A stretch of DNA of 5,242 bases from contig JAAXQM010000195.1 in assembly GCA_012974295.1 (NCBI GenBank), forward strand, positions 1 to 5,242, written 5' to 3'. The stretch comes from Dehalococcoidales bacterium (GTDB lineage Bacteria > Chloroflexota > Dehalococcoidia > E44-bin15). Under the pieces are notes generated by a model. That model was not told the DNA's origin. It made no database searches and was given only the letters and a program-made list of their open reading frames with translations. Below, one piece after another: positions 1 to 5,242 of the stretch; positions within the stretch are counted from its first letter, which is position 1, and the number at the start of each line of letters is the position of its first letter. A program made the position numbers and the translations under genes.

Positions 1-13
1 CACCAGCCCCATG

Positions 14-144
14 TATAGAGACTGCAGAAATAATACCTATCAACCCCCTAATCCCCCAATCTTGGGGGATTTATTAAAGCTGGGGGATACCCCCAGACCC
101 CCGGCATGAAGTATCCTACACCTCTTTTTCAGTGGTTTCGCATA
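14..144. mobile_element. MITE-like repeat, copy A (with TA flanks)
   Basis: This copy is about 85% identical by hand alignment to a second copy at 4707-4838 in the same orientation. The core is 16-142, flanked by TA at 14-15 and 143-144. Its left end (TAGAGACTGCAGAAA) resembles the reverse complement of its right end (TGCGAAACCACTGAAA), so the ends form imperfect terminal inverted repeats. The interior holds two tandem hairpins: 50-59 with 62-71 (AATCCCCCAA/TTGGGGGATT), and 80-86 with 90-96 (CTGGGGG/CCCCCAG, loop ATA). There is no coding capacity. TA flanks and terminal inverted repeats are the pattern of non-autonomous elements moved by IS630/Tc1-mariner-type transposases. That assignment is inference, because no transposase is visible here. 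Confidence 0.65.
50..96. repeat. Tandem GC-rich hairpins inside repeat copy A
   Basis: Hairpin 1 is a 10-bp perfect palindrome with arms 50-59 and 62-71. Hairpin 2 has a 7-bp stem with arms 80-86 and 90-96 around an ATA loop. Both stems are C5/G5 blocks, and further C5 runs lie at 44-48 and 98-102. Hairpin 1 is followed by ATTTATT rather than a clean T-run, so it is a weaker terminator candidate than its counterpart in copy B. Confidence 0.6.
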
Positions 145-208
145 GGGTGCAGTTCTGTGCAGCCCCCGTCGTTGCTACATAATTTCCTCGACACCGCACA
201 ACAATAGA

Positions 209-237
209 TTGACATCAGGGAGCGCGTGTGATATAAG
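209..237 (+). promoter_or_regulatory. Sigma-70-type promoter of the redox operon
   Basis: TTGACA at 209-214 is a perfect -35 hexamer. It is followed by exactly 17 nt and then TATAAG at 232-237, a 5/6 match to the -10 hexamer. Transcription would start near 244 and give a leader of about 100 nt before the ATG at 345. It is the best promoter I see upstream of the four + strand genes and lies just outside repeat copy A. A short near-palindrome, AGCTAAGCT (236-244), overlaps the end of the -10 and the predicted start site and could be a regulator contact, but that is weak. Confidence 0.6.
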
Positions 238-284
238 CTAAGCTATCTTTTCACTACAACGGACAACCCGTAAAATCAATCACC

Positions 285-314
285 CGCCACATTTTATATA
301 GACACATTGTGGCG
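285..314 (+). promoter_or_regulatory. Leader inverted repeat (CGCCACA-N16-TGTGGCG)
   Basis: A perfect 7-bp inverted repeat has arms 285-291 and 308-314 around a 16-nt AT-rich spacer. It lies downstream of the predicted transcription start and about 18 nt before the Shine-Dalgarno. It could be a repressor operator or a leader RNA hairpin affecting translation. No riboswitch family is recognised, and no T-run follows the right arm, so it is not an intrinsic terminator. Confidence 0.4.
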
Positions 315-331
315 AATAAATAAACGGTTAA

Positions 332-337
332 AAGGAG
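332..337 (+). promoter_or_regulatory. Ribosome binding site for the OYE-family gene
   Basis: AAGGAG at 332-337 lies 7 nt before the ATG at 345, which is near-ideal Shine-Dalgarno spacing. It supports 345 as the true start. Confidence 0.75.
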
Positions 338-344
338 CTAGAAC

Positions 345-1556
345 ATGCCTGATATAGCGGAGAAAAAGCAACTCAAGGTCCTCGCTCCCGGCAAGATTGC
401 CGGGCTGGAGCTACGCAATAGGATTATTAGGGCTGGATGTTTCGAAGGCATGTGTCCCGGCGGATCTCCCTCTGACGCATTAACGGATCATCATCGAGAG
501 GTAGCAGCCGGTGGCACTGCCATGACCACGGTAGCCTATTGTTCGGTGTCTTTCGACGGTCGCGCCTTTGGCCATGAGATATGGATGCGGGAAGAGATCG
601 TGCCGGGTCTACGGAAACTGACCGATGCCGTTCACCTAGAGGGTGCTGCTGTCAATATACAGCTCGGACATTGTGGATTTTTTTCCAACAAGCACGTCAT
701 CGGTGGCCGACCGATTGGGGCATCCCGCAAATTCTGCACATTCCGCTATGCATTTGCCCATGAAATGACCGAGGAGGAAATAAATCGGGTAAAGGAGGAT
801 TTCGGCAAAGCAGCCGCACTGGCCATTAAGGCAGGTTTCGATGCTGTGGAGATTCATTCCGGGCACGGATACCTGCTCAGTCAGTTTCTCTCGCCATACA
901 CCAATCTGCGACAGGACAGCTATGGCGGGTCTCTGGAGAACCGCATGCGTTTTCCCGCCTCGGTAATCAAACATGTAAGGGAAACCGTCGGGCCGGACTT
1001 CCCGATTTTAGTCAAGATGAACCTCAGTGATGGCTTCAAGGGCGGCCTGGAACTGGACGAAGCGGTTGAGGTAGCCAAGCTATACGAGGCAGAGGGAGCC
1101 AGCGCACTTGTCCTCAGCGGCGGATTTACAGCGAAGACCCCGTTTTACATGATGCGGGGAAGGATACCGCTAAAGGAGTGGCTACAGGGTCCGAAAAGTA
1201 TTGTAGAAAAGACAGGTTTACGGCTTTTTAGCGGTTTATTCCTTCAGACTTATCCCTTCGAAGAGATGTTCTTTCTCGAGGAGTCCCGGAAAGTGAGAGA
1301 TGCGGTAAGTATCCCAGTAGTTTTGATCGGGGGCATCTGCTCTATCGACAACATGGAAAAGGCCATGCAAGAGGGTTTCGAATTCGTAGAGTTAGGTCGA
1401 GCCCTGATCAGGGACCCTGACCTGGTCCGCAGAATGGAGAGGGGCGACTGGGAAGCATCGAATTGCGATCACTGCAACAGATGCGTCGCCGAAATGGAAA
1501 ACGGCGGGGTATGGTGCGTGTCCAAGGTCAAGGGTCAGTACCAAGACAAGAAATAG
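345..1556 (+). CDS. Old Yellow Enzyme-family NADH:flavin oxidoreductase with C-terminal Cys cluster
   Basis: This is a 403-residue FMN TIM-barrel protein of the OYE / 2,4-dienoyl-CoA reductase group. Such enzymes typically reduce C=C bonds next to an electron-withdrawing group. Visible motifs are QLGH (106-109), the substrate-orienting pair H171 and H174 in EIHSGHGYLLSQFLSP, YGGSLENR (193-200), and the FMN-phosphate region LIGG (327-330) with GRALIRDP (351-358). The C-terminus has C374-x2-C377-x2-C380-x10-C391, resembling the 4Fe-4S site that follows the barrel in 2,4-dienoyl-CoA reductase. The FAD/NAD(P)H domain of those larger enzymes is absent, so the reductant is probably an external donor. 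The protein is likely cytoplasmic, with no signal peptide. It is first in the operon, 65 nt before the FAD oxidase gene. The family call is firm; the substrate is unknown. Confidence 0.9.
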   Translation: MPDIAEKKQLKVLAPGKIAGLELRNRIIRAGCFEGMCPGGSPSDALTDHHREVAAGGTAMTTVAYCSVSFDGRAFGHEIWMREEIVPGLRKLTDAVHLEGAAVNIQLGHCGFFSNKHVIGGRPIGASRKFCTFRYAFAHEMTEEEINRVKEDFGKAAALAIKAGFDAVEIHSGHGYLLSQFLSPYTNLRQDSYGGSLENRMRFPASVIKHVRETVGPDFPILVKMNLSDGFKGGLELDEAVEVAKLYEAEGASALVLSGGFTAKTPFYMMRGRIPLKEWLQGPKSIVEKTGLRLFSGLFLQTYPFEEMFFLEESRKVRDAVSIPVVLIGGICSIDNMEKAMQEGFEFVELGRALIRDPDLVRRMERGDWEASNCDHCNRCVAEMENGGVWCVSKVKGQYQDKK

Positions 1557-1621
1557 TGGAAATTAGGAATACCGATAGAATATAATGAAAACAGGTTATC
1601 CTGGCTAAAGGGGGCAAGAAT

Positions 1622-2143
1622 ATGGAAGCGGTAGCAACAAGAAACATATTGAAGGAATTGGAGGGAATAGTTGGGGAGAAGCGTGTACGGGCAGATGAGG
1701 TCGTCAGATGGACCTACGCAATAGAGGATTTCGCCGGTAGCTTCTTTCATCCACTATCTGATAAATATGGTCCGCCTGACATAGTGGTCAAACCGCACTC
1801 CGCCGAGGAAGTCTCAAAAATTCTTATACTGGCAAATAAATATAAATTCCCGATCATACCCAGAGGAGCAGGCTCAGATATGACCGGGGCCGTGACCCCC
1901 CTGAAGAAAACGGGTGGCATAATCCTCGACATGACGGATATGAATCGTGTCCTCCATTTGCAGGAAGGATTAAACGCCGCAAGAGTTCAGCCTGGAATAA
2001 GGTGGGGGGAACTGCATCATGAGCTTGCCAAATCCGGAGTTACCATTGGCTGCAAGGGTCCCCACGGTTTCCTTGGAGCCACGCTGGGAGGCGGTATGAC
2101 CTGGTGGGCATTTTCCTTGGATCAGCAGGGGCATTCGGAGTAA
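1622..2143 (+). pseudogene. GlcD-type FAD-binding oxidase, N-terminal fragment
   Basis: This open frame of 173 residues carries the first part of a PCMH-type FAD-binding domain (FAD_binding_4). It shows PPDIVVKPHSAEEVSKIL (51-68), the FAD pyrophosphate loop PIIPRGAGSDMTGAVTP (77-93), ILDMTDMNRVL (101-111), VQPGIRWGELHHEL (122-135) and the Gly-rich GATLGGG (152-158). The start is supported by an AGGGGG block 7-8 nt upstream. After GGG the family expects a long stretch (N..G...YG, then a VLGLEVVLPDGE-like segment), but here the frame goes into MTWWAFSLDQQGHSE and stops, while the downstream half continues in another frame from about 2095. Members usually carry electrons from hydroxyacid-like or phenolic substrates to FAD. 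As read, the domain is incomplete and should not bind FAD properly. This is a recent deletion or an assembly error. Confidence 0.8.
2085..2105 (+). other. Frameshift/deletion junction in the FAD oxidase gene
   Basis: In the upstream frame the codons read L-G-G-G-M. In the downstream frame, from 2095, they read Y-D-L-V-G. In intact relatives these two motifs are separated by about 60-75 residues. If the break lies at about 2094/2095, the lost segment must be about 180-225 nt with a length of 1 modulo 3. The GGCGGT at the junction could be the short repeat over which slippage or mis-assembly occurred, since a Gly codon also precedes YDL in the family. This last point is inference. Confidence 0.65.
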
Positions 2144-2967
2144 TAACGGAATTCACCATAAGAACGTACCCCATTCCGGAGTTCTCCGATACACTCGCCT
2201 ACACCTTCCCCGATACAGATTCCCAGCTAAAATTCGTAATGAAGCTGGAATGGCACGGTTACGTCACGGATCTCTGGGGCCTTGCTTACTATACTCTTCC
2301 TGAGTCTCTAAGGAAAATCATGCGGCCGCTGATAGGGGAGAGAGATATTGCCATTTTTGCTACAGAAGCGTACGACAAGGATATATTCAAGGCACAAAAA
2401 AAGGCCATCGATAAAATGGCAAAAGAGTTTGGTGGCCAAGCCCTACCAATAGAAGGTATAATGCGCGCTCTTGGCGTATCAATAAAAAATGAGACGGAGT
2501 GGATGGGAGGAGCAACATTTGGGAAAGTTATGGGGCCCAACGGCAGTGATACCTGTTCTATAGCCCATCTTCCTCAATGGCAGAAAGTGGTGGGGAAGGC
2601 GTTGGAAATCATGCAAAGAGATGAGGAGTCATTGAGCGGCTCTGTACCTATGATAGGAGCCGAGCACTTCTTCCTTTTCGCTCAACTGCTCTGTAGAGGA
2701 GGGGTTTCCAATACATTTGCAATGACACCCGGTGACTTCATGGACCCCAAAAATTTGAAACTGGCTCAAGATCAGTATAGCGAGATAGTGGAGTCCTACA
2801 TGGATACCGGTTATGCGGCGCTTTACCGCATTGGAAAAGAGAGTCAATTTCTGACGAAGAGATTCAAGCCAGAATATATATCGTTCATGAAAACGATTAA
2901 GAAAGCTCTAGATCCAAACAACATTATGAATCCAGGGGTCCATGGGCTTGGTCTAGAGGAAGAATAA
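2095..2967 (+). pseudogene. GlcD-type FAD-binding oxidase, C-terminal fragment
   Basis: This is the second half of the same gene, in a different frame. Reading from 2095 it begins YDLVGIFLGSAGAFGVITEF, matching the family motif GYDL..LF.GSEGTLGVITE, and it ends with IKKALDPNNIMNPG, the typical C-terminus of this oxidase family. The GTG at 2104 opens this frame, but it lies inside a conserved motif, so independent translation is unlikely to give a useful protein. The HxGDGN-like motif seen near the C-terminus of many GlcD/lactate dehydrogenases is not visible, so the substrate may not be a simple 2-hydroxyacid. The frame is otherwise clean for about 290 codons. Its TAA overlaps the ATG of the next gene by one base (TAATG at 2965-2969), which indicates translational coupling to the iron-sulfur partner. 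Confidence 0.8.
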
Positions 2968-4205
2968 TGAGAATTGAGGAGCATGCACGAGAAATATGGA
3001 CATGTAATCACTGTGCCATGTGCACAGGAACTGTGGTTGATGAAGGTGGGTTCTATAAGACATGCCCAGCTTTTGAACAGCTAAGATTTGAAGATAACTC
3101 ACCCAGGGGTCACAATATAATGGCATTTTATTTGTTAGAGGGGTCATTGAAATACTCTGAACAAGTTGCCAACTCCGTTTACAATTGTACTACCTGTGCC
3201 TCATGCGAAGAGATATGTAAACCTATGGGCAATATGATAGCCCAGATGGGCGGAAGTGCACTGAAAACCCTGTTACCCAAACTCATGCGCCCACTTGGGG
3301 CAGAACTGGAGCCCATTCAAACAGTCGCCATTTTGGAAGCAATGCGGGCTGACTGCGTTGACTACGGTTTCCAGCCGGAGCCACTGAAAAAAATGGCTGA
3401 AAGCATCGAGAAAAACTATAACCCCTATGGAGCACCCCATGCAAACAGGGCGGCATGGGCAGAAGGCCTCGATATAACCCAGATCCCTGATACCGTCCTG
3501 TTCGTAGGCTGCAGCATAGCCTACAGGAGACAGGAGATCGCTAAGGCAACTGCAAAAATACTGCAACATGCTGATATTAAATTTGCCGTTCTGTCTGATG
3601 AATGGTGTTGCGGTTCGGTACTGCTGAGAAGTGGGAATGTGGACACGGCAGAGAAGATGATCCGGCACAATGTAGAGCTGCTAAAGAGCCATAACGTTAA
3701 GAGGCTCGTTACCTCATGTGCTGAAGGCTACATGGGAATAAGCAAGGACTGGCCACGTTTCGCGGGAGAGCTGCCATTCAAGGTTATGCATATAAGCGAA
3801 TTACTGTATGAGCTGGTTTCAGGTGGAAAGATAAAGTTTAAAAAGCCGATTAAATCAAAGGTTACCTATCACGACCCCTGCCATCTGGGAAGGGAAATGG
3901 GTATCTATGCTGAGCCGAGAGCAGTATTAAAAGCGATACCGGGGATTGATCTGGTTGAGATGTACCCCACCGAGCATGCGGCAGGGTGCTGCGGTGCCGG
4001 TGGCGGGGTAAAAATATCCAACCCGGAGCTCGCATTAGATATCGGAACTGCTAAGATACCGTTTATCAAGGAAACAGGCGCAACTGTTCTCGCATCGGCA
4101 TGCCCTTTCTGCAAAACGCATTTCGTCGATGTCATGGAGAGGGCGAAAGAGCCGATCGATGTTAAGGATATAACTGAACTGGTCGCTGAATCCATGGGGG
4201 TATAA
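2967..4205 (+). CDS. HdrD/GlcF-like (Fe-S)-binding protein with two CCG domains
   Basis: This 412-residue soluble electron carrier is related to heterodisulfide reductase subunit D and glycolate oxidase GlcF. The N-terminal ferredoxin part has two 4Fe-4S motifs: C13-x2-C16-x2-C19-x13-C33-P and C74-x2-C77-x2-C80-x3-C84-KP. Two CCG (Cys-rich) domains follow. The second is canonical: C305-x35-C341-C342-x36-C379-x2-C382. The first has C182-x31-C214-C215-x35-C251, but the usual last Cys is Gly254 (CAEG). The start overlaps the stop of the FAD oxidase gene by one base, so the two were evidently made together as a dehydrogenase plus iron-sulfur relay, as in GlcD-GlcF. No membrane segment or membrane cytochrome partner is present. 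The direction of electron flow and the final acceptor are unknown. Confidence 0.9.
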   Translation: MRIEEHAREIWTCNHCAMCTGTVVDEGGFYKTCPAFEQLRFEDNSPRGHNIMAFYLLEGSLKYSEQVANSVYNCTTCASCEEICKPMGNMIAQMGGSALKTLLPKLMRPLGAELEPIQTVAILEAMRADCVDYGFQPEPLKKMAESIEKNYNPYGAPHANRAAWAEGLDITQIPDTVLFVGCSIAYRRQEIAKATAKILQHADIKFAVLSDEWCCGSVLLRSGNVDTAEKMIRHNVELLKSHNVKRLVTSCAEGYMGISKDWPRFAGELPFKVMHISELLYELVSGGKIKFKKPIKSKVTYHDPCHLGREMGIYAEPRAVLKAIPGIDLVEMYPTEHAAGCCGAGGGVKISNPELALDIGTAKIPFIKETGATVLASACPFCKTHFVDVMERAKEPIDVKDITELVAESMGV

Positions 4206-4209
4206 CAAT

Positions 4210-4662
4210 ATGGTAACGATAATTGATATATTAGCCGAACTCGAGAAAGTACGCTTAGCACCTCTTTTAGTACCTGTGTTGAAAGCATCGGACCCATTGA
4301 TGGGTGCTTTACCTGAAGGGTCTTTGAAATCGATGCTGGCGAATAAAGGAACGCAGAATGATCTGGTTAAAACAGTGGAAGGCCTGACACCGTTATTTCC
4401 CGCTCTGATTAGATATGCAGGTCATCTAGCTGAATCTAAACTAGCAACGGGTATCATATCTCTTATGGTAAACATAACAACACCTATCATGAAACCGTTT
4501 AATCCACTCATGGCAAAGATGGTGGTCCCATCTATCGGCCCGTCGCTGAAACTGACCAATGCCTTTGCCCCAATATTTCCCCTATTCATAAAAGTATCGG
4601 ATAGCTTCTGGAGAATGGAAGTAGGTATCGAAAAGGTATTTCGCGGCAGCAAGAGCCAGTAA
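4210..4662 (+). CDS. Hypothetical 150-residue Pro-rich hydrophobic protein
   Basis: I do not recognise this protein. It starts 4 nt after the stop of the iron-sulfur gene, with a G5 block about 9-10 nt upstream of the ATG inside that gene's end, so it is almost certainly the last gene of the operon. It is rich in Leu, Pro, Ile and Lys and has no Cys, so it binds no iron-sulfur cluster. Three segments look alike: RLAPLLVPVLKASDPL (15-30), GLTPLFPALIRYAGHL (58-73) and AFAPIFPLFIKVSDSF (118-133), each with P..xP followed by a basic residue. There is no signal peptide and no clear 20-residue membrane helix, because the hydrophobic stretches are broken by Pro and Lys. It may be a peripheral membrane or scaffold subunit of the redox complex; that is inference from position only. 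Confidence 0.75.
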   Translation: MVTIIDILAELEKVRLAPLLVPVLKASDPLMGALPEGSLKSMLANKGTQNDLVKTVEGLTPLFPALIRYAGHLAESKLATGIISLMVNITTPIMKPFNPLMAKMVVPSIGPSLKLTNAFAPIFPLFIKVSDSFWRMEVGIEKVFRGSKSQ

Positions 4663-4706
4663 GCCCTTGGGCATAGCTATTGCTCGAAGTATTGCTCACT
4701 CGGCAT

Positions 4707-4838
4707 TATAGCGAGACCGCTGAAATATTCTCAATCAACCCCCTATATCCCCCAAATCTTGGGGGATTTTTAAATCTGGGGGACACCCCCAGACTCCCGG
4801 CAGGAAGTATCCTGCACCTCTTTTCAGTGGTCTCTATA
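4707..4838. mobile_element. MITE-like repeat, copy B (with TA flanks)
   Basis: This is the second copy of the element at 14-144, in the same orientation. The core 4709-4836 is flanked by TA at 4707-4708 and 4837-4838. The left end TAGCGAGACCGCTGAAA (4709-4725) matches the reverse complement of the right end, TAGAGACCACTGAAAA, apart from a 2-nt gap and one mismatch, so it has clear terminal inverted repeats. The same two hairpins are present, and the central part (about 4739-4820) matches copy A closely. It lies in the convergent intergenic space between the operon and the epimerase gene and carries no credible gene. Confidence 0.7.
4747..4771 (+). terminator. Candidate intrinsic terminator formed by repeat copy B
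   Basis: A 9-bp stem, ATCCCCCAA (4747-4755) with TTGGGGGAT (4759-4767), is followed at once by a T-run (T at 4767-4771), the form of a Rho-independent terminator for the + strand. The formal loop is only 3 nt, though the inner A-T pairs may open. It lies about 85 nt after the last operon gene. A second hairpin (4776-4782 with 4786-4792, CTGGGGG/CCCCCAG) follows. On the - strand there is no matching T-run, so it would mainly stop + strand transcription. Confidence 0.5.
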
Positions 4839-4993
4839 GCAATTACCCCATCTAACATACTTGTTTGTTATCTGAGCGGGCCTGAATAATCATTATCTGA
4901 AAATGAGATCTACCTCTTCTTAACAGCACAGGCCGTTTATCTTACCTCAACGATTCCAGATATACATACAAACCTGTATCGAATGCCAGATTC
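4839..4993. other. Convergent intergenic spacer, no gene seen
   Basis: This spacer of about 155 nt lies between repeat copy B and the stop of the - strand epimerase gene. It is AT-rich with short imperfect inverted repeats only, such as GGCCTG (4879-4884) with CAGGCC (4929-4934), 44 nt apart. I see no convincing terminator for the - strand gene and no RNA gene. Confidence 0.5.
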
Positions 4994-5242
4994 TCAGACA
5001 ATTTCCTTCATCTTATCCATGAAGGCATTGAATGCCTCCCTGCTGGTATAGCGGAACTCGTATCCGGTCGCTTTACGTACCTTTTCTGTATTTACAACAA
5101 TTGGGTGCGTGAGTATATCCACACCACCCGGGGAACTAGATTGAAGATGCAGCTTCCAGGAAAGATTCGTAAACCATGCCAGCGGGCCTGCAGGGAGCGC
5201 AATCGAGCGTTTGCCTGCAGCCTGGATCATCTCGGAATAGCG
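4994..5242 (-). CDS. NAD-dependent epimerase/dehydratase (extended SDR), C-terminal part
   Basis: The reading frame is open from the window edge (5242) down to a TGA at 4996-4994, giving the last 82 residues; the N-terminus lies outside. The pattern GKRSIALPAGPLAWFTNLSW, then a PGGVDILTHPIVVNTEKVRKATGY-type region, then FRYTSREAFNAFM near the end is characteristic of the C-terminal substrate-binding lobe of NAD(P)-dependent epimerase/dehydratase family proteins. In these, the end V(V/D).T(K/R)....LG(Y/F)....(S/T)(R/S)EA...F recurs. The Met near 5230 is internal, not a start. The Rossmann fold and the Tyr-x3-Lys catalytic pair are not visible here, so the substrate cannot be judged. It is convergent with the redox operon and probably unrelated in regulation. 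Confidence 0.8.
   Translation of the reverse strand, partial: RYSEMIQAAGKRSIALPAGPLAWFTNLSWKLHLQSSSPGGVDILTHPIVVNTEKVRKATGYEFRYTSREAFNAFMDKMKEIV

Noticed and set aside
44..102. CRISPR array or G-quadruplex from the C5/G5 runs
   Set aside because: There are no regularly spaced direct repeats. The four C5 runs (G5 on the - strand) are split by a 32-nt loop and pair better as local hairpins.
636..974. A - strand open frame of 112 codons under the OYE gene
   Set aside because: It lies wholly antisense to conserved FMN-barrel motifs, with no ribosome binding site and no recognisable motif.
1581..1586. TATAAT between the OYE and FAD oxidase genes
   Set aside because: It matches a -10 perfectly, but no -35-like hexamer lies at 16-18 nt upstream; the short gap suggests read-through from the upstream promoter.
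2090..2143. Programmed ribosomal frameshift in the FAD oxidase gene
   Set aside because: There is no slippery heptamer, and a frameshift would not restore the 60-75 missing codons.
3273..4297. Two - strand open frames of about 130 codons under the iron-sulfur gene
   Set aside because: They are opposite a gene with strong domain motifs; their translations show no family pattern and are explained by its codon structure.
4663..4672. GCCCTTGGGC just after the last operon gene as a terminator
   Set aside because: It has a four-base stem with a 2-nt loop and no T-run, too weak to support.
4680..4889. Open frame of 69 codons after the operon, + strand
   Set aside because: It runs through repeat copy B and its hairpins, has no ribosome binding site, and its product has no recognisable protein pattern.

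Overview
The window looks like a bacterial chromosome segment of roughly balanced base composition. It carries a four-gene redox cluster on the + strand (345-4662), followed by the 3' end of a convergent gene on the - strand. The enzyme set (an Old Yellow Enzyme-type flavoprotein with a C-terminal cysteine cluster, a GlcD-type FAD oxidase and an HdrD/GlcF-type iron-sulfur protein) suggests an anaerobe or facultative anaerobe. I cannot fix the lineage; Desulfobacterota-like or Chloroflexota-like organisms are guesses from gene content.

Layout. 1-344: a repeat copy (14-144), then a leader with a near-consensus promoter (TTGACA, 17 nt, TATAAG), a 7-bp inverted repeat and a good ribosome binding site. 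345-1556: OYE-type oxidoreductase. 1622-2967: GlcD-type FAD oxidase, broken near 2094. The reading frame changes there, and about 60-75 codons expected between the Gly-rich FAD-domain motif and the YDL...GS.G..GVITE motif are missing. 2967-4205: two-cluster ferredoxin plus double CCG-domain protein, overlapping the previous gene by one base (TAATG). 4210-4662: unrecognised 150-residue protein with three similar proline-rich hydrophobic segments. 4707-4838: second copy of the repeat, whose first hairpin runs into T5 and may end the operon. 4994-5242: C-terminus of an extended SDR/NAD-dependent epimerase on the - strand.

The two repeat copies have the same orientation, are about 85% identical by hand alignment, have imperfect terminal inverted repeats and are flanked by TA. 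They look like a MITE of the TA-inserting type, and they bracket the whole cluster.

Working model (inference): the FAD oxidase takes electrons from an organic substrate, perhaps a 2-hydroxyacid-like compound. The HdrD/GlcF-like protein relays them, and the OYE protein reduces an activated C=C bond or is otherwise electronically coupled. As read, the FAD oxidase should not work. Its otherwise clean frame and preserved coupling to the next gene mean that either a very recent deletion or an assembly error is likely.
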